Below, one piece after another: positions 21,391-35,128 of a DNA stretch of 64,000 nt. A program made the translations under genes and the position numbers. The notes under the pieces were generated by a model. That model was not told the DNA's origin. It saw only the letters and a list, made by a program, of their open reading frames with translations, and did no database searches. This DNA is from Drosophila miranda (lineage: Eukaryota > Arthropoda > Insecta > Diptera > Drosophilidae). Every line of letters starts with the position of its first letter. The stretch's first letter is position 1. The stretch spans positions 4,216,001 to 4,280,000 of the forward strand of contig NC_046677.1 of assembly GCF_003369915.1 (NCBI RefSeq), given 5' to 3'.

Positions 21391-21536
21391 GACATTTTTT
21401 ATTTGTGGAGCGCGCAACAAGAAAACTAGAAACCGAAACGGAAAGAAAGCAAAGAGAGCAAGCTGCGAACAGTTAACATTATTCGCAGAGAAACGAAAGA
21501 ACAAAGTGCGTGTGTTTAGCTAGACTATTGAGCCAG
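21285..21536 (+). promoter_or_regulatory. Akap200: Candidate distal Akap200 promoter and noncoding first exon
   Basis: The motif-6-like boxes at the end of repeat copy B (21285-21370) are followed by a short GC- then A-rich stretch and a splice donor GCCAG|GTAAAT at 21536/21537. The layout matches the emb and Cul2 starts. Akap200 is the next plus-strand gene, but 10 kb separate them, so the assignment is inference from orientation only. Confidence 0.35.
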
Positions 21537-24059
21537 GTAAATTACAATTTCAGTAATCATTTCATCAAACAATGCTTCCCAACCCGACGACAAGCAAATA
21601 TTTTTTGAAAAACCAAGCCATGCAGTCTGCCTATATGTGTATGTGTGCGTGTGTAAAGTGGTACTTTTGAAATTCTCTATACCCGCTTTTGTGCTCCGCG
21701 TCTGTGTGTGTACAGGATTCAGTTGTGTGTGTCCGAATAAAGAAATATTTAAATTATATTAAATGTTAAGTGCCGAGTCTGAAATAATACATGTTTCTCT
21801 CAATATTGGCACAAGTGTCGTCCGTCTCGAGACGCACACAGACAGTGGCGACGCGGCAGACGCCGACGCACACCCATACACATGCAGGCATACAAAGTCA
21901 GAAAAAAAGGACGCCATGCACGTTGGCTTAGTGTGCGTGTGCGAGTGGCTCAAGAAAATCATTAAATTAAACATGTTTATCATTAAATTTGTTTAAATTC
22001 AGATCCAAAAATAGACAAAAGCCGGTCTTCCTTTGTTAATATGGCACCCACCCCACCCTGGATGCCCTTTAAATTTTGCCACTTTTGAGCAGCGTTTTTC
22101 ACAATTTTTTGGGTGTGCCGCCTTCGAAGCGTCGGCGTTGCCACCACGTTGGCGTCTCTAGCAGACAACAGGCAGGCCCATGCCGGTGGGGCTTGTATCC
22201 GTTTTGCTCTCTCGCTGGCTCTCTATACTCTCTCTTTCCGACTCCACTCGCTCTCTGTTGCCTGTTTTTGCGCTCTATCCCGCTTATCAACTTTCTTCCT
22301 TTGCGTGCTTCATTTATCCTTTACGCTTTGTGCTGTACCCACACACACACTCATATAGCCACGCACGCCTGCCTTTTCCTTTGTGCGTATGCATGTGTAT
22401 GTGTATGTATCTCCCTGTGTATTCGCTTCGCCTTGTTGCCTTGACTTGACTTCTTTTTCATTGTCGTTGTCTTGCCTTGCCCTGCCGTGCCTTGGAGTTG
22501 ATGTGTGGGGGATGGGGGAATCGTGTTCTTTGTTTGCACTGCACGCCTGATTACACTTGCTAACATGTTTTTCGGACACGGCTGCCGCCACATCCTTGTG
22601 CAAGGTGCAGTCGACTGAAATTTGTTGTCCAGTGTTGACTGTTATTTGACGGAAGTCGATCTCCCCTTCAAAGCAGCTCCGCTCCCCCGTATTGCGTCTC
22701 GGTTTAGGTTTACACGCTCCGAGATTATCGATACACCGCTGTCGCCGCTGGCGTCGCTGACTGAGGATCGTCTTTTTGTTTATTCTACAGTTTTGTTACG
22801 AAAAATTGCGTCGCATTTTTGCAGCGCCAGCAGTCGTCACTCATCAGACGGCTGCCAGCCACCGCCCTACTGGCGTCGTCGCCTACATGCCCAGCCCGCG
22901 TATGGGTATGCTAACCCCGCCCCACCGCTCACTCGATGCACTTGTGTTGGTAAGAGTGCAATTGTGTGTGCGTGTCGGTCCTTCACTGTCGTAGTCGTCG
23001 TCGTCCACACAGGGAGTGGGTGTATCGAAGAAGAAGACCTTTGATTGTCATTGCAATTGCTGGGATGTATTTTTATACCCTGGCAGAGGAGAGGCCCATT
23101 ATTATTAGGCTCAGGAGTTTGGCAAGCCAGAGAAGACTCTTTATATGGAGAGTATAATTATTCGATAGAATGACTAATGTTTATGAAAAATAAGGTTCTG
23201 CTTTGAAGGAGACATTTTTAACTACCCGGATCTGATCACGGTGATCTGCAAAGTGCCCCTGAATCCAACCTTTCATACCTTTATAATAGAGTTGTACAAT
23301 TTTTATAGGAACGTTATTAAAGATTTCTCTTTATCGATTTCAAGTGCAGATTATCCTACTCGTAATATGAAATGTATTTATTTTGGGTAAAGTTTCAGAG
23401 TTTCAGGTAACATTTTTCCTCCGAATCGCTCTAGGTTTTGTCTGAGGAGGATCCAAATGAGACGCGTCGTGCGGTTTCGTTGAAGTCGTTTCAAATTACA
23501 TACATATTTGCTGGCCCCTCAAGCCGAGAGAATGATAGAATTGTTGGTAAATTTGTTAACGTTTGCTCAAACTCGAGTAAACATTCAGAGCGGTACGGTA
23601 CGGGGAGATAGGGTGGGGAGTGGCAGCAAATAAACCGTCCCGTGAATTGTGGGTCGTCATCAAGTGCGAATTGCGGTTAACGTAGACCGATCGCACAATT
23701 GGCCTGGCTTCTAATCTCTCAGTGCAGGTTCCTTCTGGCTACAAATGCTTTCGGTACGCCCCACGCATGTTTCATAGATAGATAGATAGATATAAAACGC
23801 AATTAAGAATGGGGTTAACGACTAAGAGATACCTAAGACATTAATTTTTATCAGACAGTGTGATAGATATTACCAGAAATATTAAAAAGTTGATTTTCGT
23901 TGACCCCAATGTTTCTTTTCTCCAGCTCTCAGAAGGCTATAACCCTGAGAAACAATGCCAAAATTTTAAAGAGTTCAAAAATCCTTTCCCTAAAGAATAT
24001 ACCCTTTGATCAGTTAGAGTACGGGGTGTGAATATTGCGGGCGGCATTGATAAGCACCA

Positions 24060-24183
24060 GCGGCGAGAGCAGTGACAGCAGGCAGCAGCAGAACAGCAGA
24101 GCGTAAACAGAAATTGAAATTGAAGCGAAACAAAACAGAAAACCACAAAAATGAAATACTACGCCAAAAGCTTAAATTTAAAT
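24060..24183 (+). other. Possible alternative first exon with a short ORF
   Basis: A CAG- and CAA-rich leader-like stretch ends in caaaATG at 24151. This opens MKYYAKSLNLN and runs into a strong donor, AATG|GTGAGC, at about 24184. The ATG context is ideal for Drosophila. Spliced to the Akap200 acceptor region near 31663-31671 it gives only a short frame, so a uORF-bearing leader exon is the likeliest reading. It could also be chance. Confidence 0.25.
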
Positions 24184-26029
24184 GGTGAGCCGAGTGGAGT
24201 GGATTGTGAGAGGGGGAGGGGAAAGAGAAGAGATCAGCAGCAGCAAATTGGATCGCATCGGATCCCAGAGCCGCTTATCTGTTCCTCCATCGCTTTTGTT
24301 TATTCTTGTTGCTGGTTTTTGCTGTTTTTGCGATTGATTTTCGTTTGGATTACAAATATTTTTCTATTTCTGTTGATTTGGCATTAAAACAATTGAGATT
24401 TAAGTTCTTGGCTTCTCATTCGCGGCCATGCCAAATGCCTCGTAAAAAAATATGCAGAGCGGCAATTATGGTTTTTTTTTGTATGGGGGTATGGGAACAT
24501 TCCTGGGGAATTACGAGTTGTAGTTGGCCTCAAGTGGTGGTATAGTAGGATCCAATTTTCAAATAAAGAAAAACGGAATGGAGAATGAAAATCCACTGCT
24601 GCCTGCCTGCTGCCGCCTACAGGCGATTGCCTCCGCAACAACATCTTTCACACAGATGTTTGCATATATTTAAACGAGAGAGAGAGAAATTTACCCTTGT
24701 GTGTGGTTCTTCTCTGTAGTCGTATGTCGGTGACAAGAGACTTTTCAACACTTTGGCTCAGGCTCCGCACTCCTCAGTTCAGCTTCGGACTTTGTGCTTG
24801 CTCACATTTGCATATGTATGTGAGTGAGTGAGTGTCTTTGAATACTTCCTTTTGAAGAAAAAACTTGAATTGATCGCGTCTTGGCGATACGATAAAAATC
24901 TCATCACACTTTTTCTATAGTTCGTTTCGATATTCCATTAATCTCCAATATGGAACATGTAACTGTAATTCTTTCTGGAAGATGTCCATCACTCGCATGG
25001 AAGAGTTCTCCCACTCCAACTCTCTCACTCTCTGCGGGCAATGCCCAAGAAATGGCCAGTGATATCCTCAATTAGTGTGCCCCCACAATTGTTGCTGGAA
25101 TCTTTATGCCTGTGTGTGTGTTTGTGTTTAACACACAATTACTTTCCCATCCGAAGCGATAATTAAATAACAATACCAGAAATCCGTTCAATGTTACACC
25201 ATAAAAACAGGCCAAGCAGCAGGAGGGGGGGAATGGTACAGAATTTCGGTGATTCTTCACGCCTGCCTCCCTTCCTCGCATTGTGCCAACAACAATAGCG
25301 CATGCATCCAAGCATGCATCTGTGTCTGTATGTGTGAAAGTGTATGCACACTTATGCATATGGTTTATGCCCGCTTTGTGGCTGCTGCTGTTATTCTGCC
25401 ACTGCGGCCTGCGTCTGGAGTGGACTGCGCTGGCATGTGGGGTCATTGTGTATGGAGAGCAGGCATGAATGGCAGCGGCAGCAGCAGCAGCAAAATAAAG
25501 CAATAAAGCATACGCATTGACGCCGCCAAGGCTCATTAGTTTGTTATTGACTAAGGCTGGGTCACGGGAAGGGGATCGGGAGCAGGAGCGGGAGAACAGA
25601 AAGAAGGAGAGAAAGACCTCTTGCCTTTATCGGTTACTGATGATGATGATGGTCAATGCATGTGTAAATGTCTTTGCCCGCCCGCATTTTAGCTACTGCT
25701 ACTTCTGACGCCGCTCTGTCGATGACGACGGTGACTCCTCTGCCAGCGCTTCCGGCAAGCGTCGCTCTGCCTGCGACCAGCCACTGCTGCTGCTGCTGCT
25801 GCTGCTCTTTGTCTGCTTCTGCTTCTGTTGACTTCGCTGTCGAGTTTTGGTTGAGTGCAACAGAAGTTGCTCCCCATTGATCGAGCCAGTCGTCGTTTGT
25901 CGCTTGACTTAACGGTTCGTATTTACTTGCAACGCGCTTGCTCTCCCGGGTAAAACTCTGTGACTCCTCTCAGCGCCTATTCATCCGCCATTAAAATTGT
26001 GCGCTCTTGAGTTCTAGTTGATAAAAAAA

Positions 26030-26151
26030 ATATTTAAAAACGGAAGATTGAAGTGCAACAGCTAAACGGTTTAATTAAGAAAGCACTCTCACTAGATAAG
26101 TGCAGACACAGGAGAGCGAGCCTTTCACTAGGAGACCACCCGTGGCTGGCT
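26030..26151 (+). promoter_or_regulatory. Possible further noncoding first exon
   Basis: A stretch resembling a 5' UTR exon (A-rich with 'ctctcag' start-like sequence upstream near 25965) ends in a consensus donor, TGA|GTAAGT, at about 26152. A GA run at 26549-26567 downstream could bind GAGA factor. It may be an alternative start of Akap200; support is only the donor and composition. Confidence 0.25.
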
Positions 26152-29100
26152 GAGTAAGTACCGGAAGCAGAAGAAGAAGAAGCAGAAGGCAGAGGCATAG
26201 CAGTTACCGCTACACTATGAATTATGCATTAAAAAGACGTTTACAACCAGACAAAGACAGACTCGAAGAGTTCCCCCTGTGAATTTCTAATCAGAAAAGT
26301 GCGGGCGCGCGCGCCACTTGCGACAACTCACTCAATCCCATGCTCCTCTACATCCACACTCTACTCATTTTGTTGGGAATGCTAATTCTAAGACCGACGA
26401 GGCGACTAATTGGCCCGTTGCTGCCATTCTTGTTTGTTACTACTTTTTAATACACAACTTACAATTGTCGCACGCTTCGGAGTTTTAATTAACCGCAACG
26501 AGAGAGAGAAACTAGCAAAAGAAAAAAGAGTTGTAAGTAGTGAGAGCGAGAGAGAGAGAGAGAGAGAACAGAAGAGAGCCCGAACGAACCGGTTTGCTGG
26601 ACTTGCAGCCAGAGCCCACCTTCTTGTTTTTTTGTTGTTGCTGATTTCTGATTTACTTTATGTTCGTTTATCCTTTCGTCTACAGTGGTGTTCGAATGAG
26701 CGTGGGCAGGCGACAAATTTATTGGCACTTATTCTCCGTCTTTCTCGCTCCCCCTCCCCATCATCATAGGTTTCTTATTTGAAAAGGAAGCAGCAAAGCT
26801 TTGAATATTCAAATATTTATTGTAATTATTTTCATCGGACGGCCCACAGTAGTTGAGTGTGGAGTGAAGTGCGCGCTTTTTTTGTGTATACCCTACAGTC
26901 GTTTAGTTCAGAGGGTATATATGTTTCACACCTTAAAATATCCACAATTTAAATAATATTTGTGTTTCCATGAGCCTTTTCAAATGTAAACCATATAATT
27001 TTCATAGTGAAAAGAACGCCATAGCGCGAGTATGGTATGTTTTAGTCGAAATATTGGGATATAGCGATATTGGTATTTCTTTGTTGTTCGTGTTGCCTGA
27101 CGGGCATTACACATTGTTGAAATATTTTCAAGAATTTGATGAGTGCGCGCACCCATACATGCGCCTACAAATAGCAACAATTCGTATGCTATTTGCGAAA
27201 AGAAGTTGTTGCCCTACACCAATACGTGTGCATATGAGAGACGTTCTCAACGAGCTCATAAAATTTGATGGTTCTGGTGCTGATGATTTTATGCGTTTTG
27301 GGTCTCATTATAGTTTGTATCTGTTGCTGTGTGTCCGTGTCTGTGCGATTGTCTGTTTTGATAGTTTTTGAATGGCATGCCGAAGGGGAAGAAGATATTT
27401 TCAAGTGCGTCTAATTTTACGATCGATGCCCCTTTCTACTATTTCTTTTTTTCCCTATGGATAGATTCTCCCTCTACGCACACAAACACACAAAAACGTG
27501 CGTGTGTGTATGCAGAGTGTGGCGGTAGAGTGGAGTACAAGAATATCTTGAAGATGGGAACGATAAAAACCGGCTAGATAAGCCGGTATCTAGCTGTCAG
27601 GCAGTGAAAACTTGACTAGAGCACGTCTACAATGTGGGGAAGGTAATGTTTGCCCAGATCACTCTGCGGAGTAGCAGTGTTTGTTTGAACGAAAGATATA
27701 CTACTCGTACTATGTATCTTTAATACGCATGTTCTAAAAAAACATGGGTTGGGTACATGTGCACTGTGCACCCAGCCTAGATCACGTAGCACCCACTCTT
27801 AAGTCGAAATCCCCTTTTTTTTTTTTTTGCTGTTCCGGAGCCCATTCTGAATCACTTGTCTTGCTGATATGGGTGTTTTCTTTGTTTCTTATATGCACTC
27901 CGCTTCCCTCCCTTCTTCCTCTTCCCATTCGATTTATCAATTTAGTAATCGTGTTGTTCCTGTACCCAACCCACCGTTTCTTCGTTCCCCCCCCCCCCCC
28001 ACAAATTTTCTACTTCCTCTCTATTATTATCACTATGTGCTACTGCAGATATCCGAGTAGCAGCGAATCAGGTTCTTTCTGGGAATACTTTACCGTTATT
28101 TATTTTTGGCCATGTGGAATGTATCATGTCATATCATATAAAAAAAAGGAGAGATGAAGGGAGCGGAGGGGAGGAGTGTGGAGTTATAGTACCGTCAGAA
28201 CATTCAAAATTGACCGGAAATGATAATTGAAAAAAATATAATTTCTCTTTTCTTTGGGTTCTCTTGACAACTACTGCGTGTGTGTGCGTATATGCGTGTA
28301 TGCGAGTGGTGTGTATTGTACTTGATACTAATTATGGAATGCATTCATTTTACGTATCATTTTCATTTTGCCACAACGCTCAATTCCTTCAGTACAGCAC
28401 ACACGAATACATCCACATCCAACAGCAACAACAATTATATCCGGTGGTTACTTGAGACATTGTTGAGGCTCACTCAATTCTCTCTTTCACTGAGCTTCAT
28501 TCTCTGCTCTTCTTTGATTTTTCGCGTGAATTTGGCAGTCGTCTTCTCTATACTCTGTGCAATTTGTGTGAGAGTGAGCTTTTTTGCGTGGGTGGCTGTC
28601 GTCTCTTGATGACAATTAAAGTGGATTGCGACTACACAAACACACACAAAAAAAAACACACACACACACGCGCGCGTATGTAGAATGTATGCACAGATCA
28701 CTCGACTGCAGTTGCAGCAGCAGCAGCTGCTGCTTGCATGATTGTAGCTTAGGCGTGGCTTATCAGCAGCTTTCTTTGTGTTCTTATTGTTGCTATTGTT
28801 GTAGCTCTGTTTCTCCTACTTATTCGTACTTGAGCCTGTCCGGGGACTGATTGAAGAAAACTTTCCACTCAATTGAAGAGAGGCGGTGGCAGAGGCTGAG
28901 CTATTAACGATCTTTTTTGATTAGTTTATAAAAGTTCAATTGTGCGGCCCCAAGTGCGCATGCACTTAAATGGGGGGGCACTTTTCAATTTTAATTGTAC
29001 AACAATGTGGCAGAGCCTGTGCCCTGCCACTGATCTTGCAAATGGAATGCCCATGCTCGCGCGCCTGCGCTTTGACATGCAGCCACAGATGGCAGACAAA

Positions 29101-30253
29101 GGGCAAGAGAGACAGAGAGAAAGGGACGTGAAATTAATGTTTGACCAGTTAAGAGGATGGGAGGACAGCCGACCGGCCGGCTAGACAGCCAACCCAGAGA
29201 TACACAGTCACTCAGCCGGCACATTCCAGTACAATCAATTTAATTTACGGCGCATCTCTCTAACTGTACAACGAGGGAGAGTGCGAGAGAGGGAGTGAGT
29301 GCAAGAGTAAGAGTAGGAGTGATGCACAACAGCTTGAAGTGTCAAAATTGATGGGCAGCGCAGAGAATTGAAACCCAGACTCGCACTCACACACACAAAC
29401 GCACATACACACTAACATTCATGGAAGCAGAGGCGCTGTGTGTAGCCGCTGCTGCTGCTGCTTCATTGTTGATAAATGCGCTTTTATTTATAGACTGCGG
29501 CTGCTGTTAGCTTCGCTTCTGCTCTGCTCTCTTCGTTTTCCTTTGTCAGAGGTGTGGCGGTGGAGGCTTACAAACCGAGTGCGTGTGAAAGCATGTTTGG
29601 GTGTGTTGGTGTGAGAGTGAGTGCGGCATGTCAAAAGTCATGTCTAAATTGAATTAAACTAATAAAATGAAAAAAAGAAACAAGACACAATGCTTCAAGG
29701 GAGGGTGGCCTCTTAAAAGGCAAGGCTACCGTCGAGCTCAAAGTTTTTGATACTCTATCTCTTTCTCTCTCTCGTGGTAGCTTTACGATTAATGTAGTTG
29801 TCAAGATTGGACGAAGGATGAACAGCCTAGGGCTAATGCTTAAATTTCCCCCGTTCTGGCAACGCTTCTATTGCAGCCCAAAATATTTTCGGACCGTACT
29901 CAATTATTTTCACACGCCCCCGCATTTGTCGGACGCTTTCCGCAGCGGCAGAAAGACGGAAGCAGCGGCAGAGAGGCAACTACATCGTTGGCATGGCAAC
30001 GTGCGATGACCAGACCCGATCCCCGTTGCGTTACGTTCCCTTAAAGCTTGCGCTGCTGCTGCAGGAAAACCAACAATGGCCACAACCCTCTGCCGCAGCT
30101 GCTGTTCTGCTTCTGCCCTCGGCCTCTGCCTCTGCCAGTCGTTCACTCGATGTCCTTTTTCGCCTTGATGCGTCATGCGCTCAAGTTTACTTACGCTTTT
30201 ATGTTATTACCTTACATAGTACCTGGCTGATGGTTGAGGGGGGTTGTATTACG

Positions 30254-30256
<3 letters not shown>

Positions 30257-30295
<39 letters not shown>
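30257..30295. repeat. (TG)n microsatellite
   Basis: About 19 uninterrupted TG units. Such tracts are common in the noncoding DNA of this window. Confidence 0.95.
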
Positions 30296-30298
<3 letters not shown>

Positions 30299-31702
30299 TG
30301 CAGGCATATTTCGGCAATTACTCATCAACTTTGTTGTTTTTGTTGTTTGAATAGGCAAGGAATTAATTTTCCCTCTTTCTGCCTCTCTCTTTCGGCGCGA
30401 GCATCAAATTTTAACTGTCTAGTGTTCTGGTTCTCTGGTGCTATCGCTGTCATCGAAATACGTAACTGAATTGCTGTTGTGTTGTTGTTGGGTTCACTGA
30501 ACCTCCCCAGCCCTTTCTCCCATGAAACTTGATGTCTTGTTACGTATTTAAATTGACACAATGTGCATATGTGTGTGTGTGTGTACTGCATTGGTTTTTG
30601 GTCTATGCTTTGACTCATTTCCACTAAACGTAGTTTAATGATGAGTGAGTCATTTATTAGTTCCCAGAGATTCTTTGCATATGGCGCCGCACGTGCTCTT
30701 GCGGATATGTGGAATGTATGGAGGAAGCTGCTGTTGCTGGGAAAGGGGAAAGGGCAGCAGAAACATCTGCTTTTGTCTTTCCGTGTGTGTGTGTGTTTGC
30801 ACTAACTCAATTTTCACTCTCCCTCCCTCTCTCTCTCTCTTCATGTGTGCGTGTGTGGTTGGTAGTAGGTGTGTGGCGAAATTGCCGCCATTTTTGTTGT
30901 CTAACGGAACGACCAGTCCTACCTCCGTCCACCCCCCTACTATCGTGTTGTACCTTTTTTGCCTTACAACCCCTAAAAAATGCAAACTTTTTGTGTCTCT
31001 CTCCGCTCTTTCTGTACTGCACTGAACTCTCTTTAAATGCTCCCTTTGCAACGGTTTCGGTTTCATTCCCCTTGGCAAATTACGGATACCCTCTCAGAGG
31101 GTAATTACATGTTATTATGCAAATGGAAACTTGGCTAATTCAGCCTTTACCATCTCGTGGCAAAGCAAGGGTATATCAAATTCGTTGCCGCAAAAGTGAA
31201 CTTTAATTTCATTTTTGTGTGTAATTCGATTTTCTTCAAAAGTGACGCATTGCATGCCATCCCTCCCCCTGTCAGATACCGTTGTTTCATACAAACTTCC
31301 CAGTATACGAGATTAAAAAAAAAAAAACAACAACCTTCAAGTGTGTGCCGCATGATTCATGGGACGTCGCCGAATCGTTTACGATTGCGACGGTTAGTTG
31401 CTCTGCTTTTCCGTAATTGCATTATTAAATGGGCTTGTCCGGATCAAAGATAAGCCATGAGCTACACCCAGACTGGTCCTTAATGAGATCATCGAATTTA
31501 GAACGAAACGAAATGAAACGATCAATCGATCGAGGGGTCGATTGGATAGCTTTGTAAATGTCAAATGTATAAATAAGAATAGAAGCAAATTTAAAAATAA
31601 ATAATGCGTACACTCTTAGTACTATAACTAAACCATTTCCCATTTTCTTTTCGGCGTTTACAGTTTACAGGAAGGAACAGATAAAAGAGGAAAAGCAGCA
31701 AC

Positions 31703-34700
31703 ATGGGTAAAGCTCAGAGCAAGCGTTCGATCGACATCACCACCGATCCCAAGAAGGTCGCCGAGGGGGATGCGGTAGCGGGAAAGGTAGAAAAGATCGA
31801 GGATCCCGACCAGAAGGCGGCCGCGCCGGCAGTGAATGGTGATGCGGCCACGCCCAAGGAGTCGGCTGGTGAGGAAGGAGCGGCCGGCGAGGTAAGTGAA
31901 TGCTGGATGCATACCAATGTGAGCCAGTCCGCTAATTCCCTTGCATCTATCCATTCACTAGAAAAAGGATGAGGAGCACTCGGAGAACGATAAAGATCTG
32001 ACCACCGAGAAGAGTACAGCCGCAGCAGGTGAGGGCGCCTCTGGAGATGTGGCAGCGGCCGAAACGCCGAAAAGCGATGCCTCCCCAGAGGGCTCGTCTC
32101 CCAAGGAGGCAGCCGCCAGTGAGGAGATCTCCCCCTTGGCAGACGAGATCATCAAGTCCAAGTCCAAGAAGGATAAGGTAAAAAAGAAGTGGTCCTTCCG
32201 CAGCATCTCGTTTGGCAAGAAGGACAAACAAAAGCCAGCCAAGTCCGAGGAGCCCGTCTCCCCGACATCAGCCACAACATCACCGACCACGGCTGAGGCA
32301 GCAGCACCTGCCGCCGCCGCCGAGCCAGCGGCCACAACAATCGGAGAAGCCGAGCAGCCCGCAGCAGCAGCAGAGGTAAGTGAAGTGCAGAGTGGGCTTT
32401 CATGAGTAAATGTGTCTAATCCGCGTTGTTATTATGATTATCAGAATGCCAGCGGTGCGCCTGCCACTGAGACCACGTCCAAGGATGAAGCAAATCCCGC
32501 TGAAAATGGTTCGGCGACCGAGCAGGAGAAACAGGCCAACGGAGAGGGGGAGAAGGCGGCGCCATCGCCAGCAACAACAGTCGTAGAAGCGGAAAAGCCC
32601 AAGACGGCTGAAGAACCAATCACTGCCACTGTCACTGCCACCACCACCGAGACGAATGTTGTTGCCGCCGCCGCAGTCGCCATCACCACCGAAGAAGCCG
32701 TCAAGGAGAGCCAGCCAGAGCCCGCCGAGGTTGTGACCAATGGCCATGGAGGAGCTGCAGCTGCCGGCGAGGCGCTGACCAATGGCGATAGCAATGGTCG
32801 GTCCGACTCACCTGTAACTGAGGCAGCAGCAGCCGAGAACATTCCAAGCAGCGTTGATGTGGAGCCACACCAGAATGGCACAAACGGTGTCTCTTCCGGC
32901 AGTGCCACGCCACCGCCCACACCCGTTGCCGTCACTGCCGCCGAGTCCTCTGAGGCCGAACAGATCAAGAACAAGTCGCAAATTGAGGTAAACCCCACCA
33001 CCAACACAGACACCACCACCACCACTTTCAACTCCTCCAACGCACAACACAACAAAAACACTGTAAATACAAGTACAAAAACAACAACCGAAAACGAAAC
33101 CGAAACCACAGAGAACACCACAACAAAAACCACCTATGAGACCGAGACTGTTGTAGCAGCCGCAGAGTTAGTTCAGACCCAAACAATCCTAACCAATACG
33201 ATCCTCCAGGCAGCAGAAGCAGCAGAAGAAGAAGCTCAAGTCGTTGAAGCAATCATTCAAGCGGTTAGTAGCGAGGTGGAGACCGATGCCGATTCCGAGG
33301 GATTCGTTGTTGTGGACCCCGAAATTGAAACTGAATCCAAAACTGAACCCGAATCCGCACTTGAGTCCCCCACTGAACCAGAGACACGTGAAGCTGTTGT
33401 TCCCGTTTCCCCTGTAGCCGAAATTCCACTCGATACAGAGTCTGTTTCAGAGCCCAGCTCTGATCCTGCCACAGCCATTGACGATGTAGTTGTTGAGGTG
33501 AGAAACAGCAGTCCGCCACCGTTGCCCAAGTCGCCGCCACCCTCCCGTGTCTCTGCGTTTGTTCTAGCCGAGGATGCAATCGACGAGCCAGAACAGACGC
33601 ACACACAGGCACAGGCCTCACCGACTGAGGCAGAACGCTCTGAAATTGAGAAGCAGGCCATCAGCATTGTGGATGAAATAACCGAACAGGCAGCCGATAT
33701 TGTGACCGAAGACCAAAAAGAGAAGCTCGCAGAGGAGGAACTAGAACAGCTGGTGTCCTCCCCAGCGATCGTCGTCGAGGAAACAATCGAAATCGCATCT
33801 TCCACGTCCATAGATGGTAGTGAAGTGCCAGCCGAGCCGACACCAGCGGATGATGATGATGAAGAGAGCGAGCCGAGAGCGCCAGAACAGGAGCAAATCG
33901 TTGAATCGCAAAGCGATGACGACAGTATTGTCGATAACATCATCAGCGATCAGGCTGCTACTCTCATCACTAAAATTGGGGAACTGCCACAGGTGGATGT
34001 CCGAGTGGACGAAGCAGAGGAAGAGAGCAACAACAAGGTGAATAGCAAACGTCCATCGTGAGCCATTTGCATACATGGTTGGAGCCAATCACTCACCCAG
34101 CCGCTCAGCGAGCTCTTCACGTTCTCCTCTTTGCTTTCTGTCTCTCTTCTGTGTGTCCTACTCCCCCATTTGCATCTACATACAATTAGTTGTTGTACGT
34201 GGTATTCCAGTAAATGTTGATGATTTGACAAGCAAAAAATATTCAGCAAATTGATGATCGTACTATCGTGACGATCTAAAAGTTCAAAAGCATTTGTAGG
34301 AATACCACAAATTATATTGCGCGCTTTGTTGCCGTAGTTAAATGTAGTTCATTTAGTGTTGACATTGATTGATTTTGATGATGGTTTACCCCATTGTGCA
34401 TGAGAATCTTTGGTGATGTAACCTCCTTCCCCCGGAATGATGTACTTATAAATCAGGGTATAACAAACAGAGTGTTAAATGTATTTTGGGTGGGGACTGC
34501 TGCATTTTGGCGATAACAATAAAAATAAATCCAACCACATATGAAATTGCATTCATCCTAATCCTGTTACACGCAAACACACACACAAACATCTACACAA
34601 ACCACCAACACACACACACACACACACACACACCAGGCAAACACACAAGCGACAAATCCCTCCTCGCCCATATACAAATAACTCTCTGTTCCCCTCATCT

Positions 34701-35128
34701 GTTTGGCTGCCGTAACTCTTGCGCTCTCTCTGTCTCTGTCTCCTTCTCTCTCTCTCACTAAACACACACCAGACCATACACAACTGTACCTACATTGATA
34801 TAATTGTTGTACACCCAAAAATCGCTTACATTAATTAATATTGATTCATTTTTTGGTAACATTTTGTTTTGTTGTTGCGTTGGCTGTGGGCGATGGAGGA
34901 TCCTCTTTGCTCCTCGTCGTCCTATACTTTCTCCTTGATTGTTGTTGTTGTGCTTTAAGTTTTTTCCCACTTTGTTTGCCTAAAACACACACAAAACAAA
35001 CCATCCATTTCTATGAATATATCTAATTCCGACATTTCTATATTTGCCAGGATATCGCCAAGGATCTGAAGGAGAAGAATGCCGCGGCAGACCAGACAAC
35101 ACAGGAACTGCCCGTTACATGCGAATAA
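31703..35128 (+). CDS. Akap200: A-kinase anchoring protein 200
   Basis: MARCKS-like scaffold that tethers PKA-RII and binds actin and calmodulin at the membrane. Coding exons: 31703-31891, 31962-32375, 32445-34037 and 35051-35128, giving 757 aa (D. melanogaster about 753). All junctions are phase 0. MGKAQSKR is a myristoylation start. A basic, aromatic effector region (KSKSKKDKVKKKWSFRSISF) lies near residues 126-145. The rest is acidic Ala/Glu/Thr-rich sequence. Two amphipathic helices could bind RII: 'AEEEAQVVEAIIQAVSSEVE' near 460 and 'SEIEKQAISIVDEITEQAAD' near 600. An internal donor, ATTGAG|GTAAAC at 32987/32988, also in phase 0, would skip the second half of exon 3 and give a 407-aa form without either helix. 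This agrees with the known short Drosophila isoform that cannot bind RII. Confidence 0.95.
34608..34633. repeat. (CA)n microsatellite in the last Akap200 intron
   Basis: An uninterrupted AC tract in the 1-kb intron 34038-35050, which is otherwise AT- and CA-rich with no coding signal. Confidence 0.9.

Larger units (their letters stand above)
21537..31662 (+). other. Long noncoding region, probably 5' introns and promoters of Akap200
   Basis: Ten kilobases with no supported coding gene. It is full of simple sequence: TG/CA tracts, CTG/CAG runs near 25785 and 29445, GA runs near 26549, GATA near 23776, and a (TG)19 tract. 'tataccct..agaggg' palindromes near 23066, 26888 and 31087 look like old transposon or foldback remnants. 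Possible noncoding first exons with good splice donors occur near 24184 and 26152 (separate entries). Short ORFs here follow the repeats and are not called. Confidence 0.45.

Noticed and set aside
26970-27371. 133-aa plus-strand ORF (MSLFKCKPYNF...)
   Set aside because: It lies in a noncoding, repeat-rich region, has no splice or promoter context, and its C-terminal part is coded by TG-rich simple sequence. Probably chance.
32441-33943. Long minus-strand ORFs opposite Akap200
   Set aside because: They are mirror frames of Ala/Glu/Thr-rich codons in Akap200, which leave the antisense frames open.
34553-34818. Cys/Val-rich minus-strand ORFs
   Set aside because: Coded entirely by the (CA)n/(GA)n microsatellite in the Akap200 intron.
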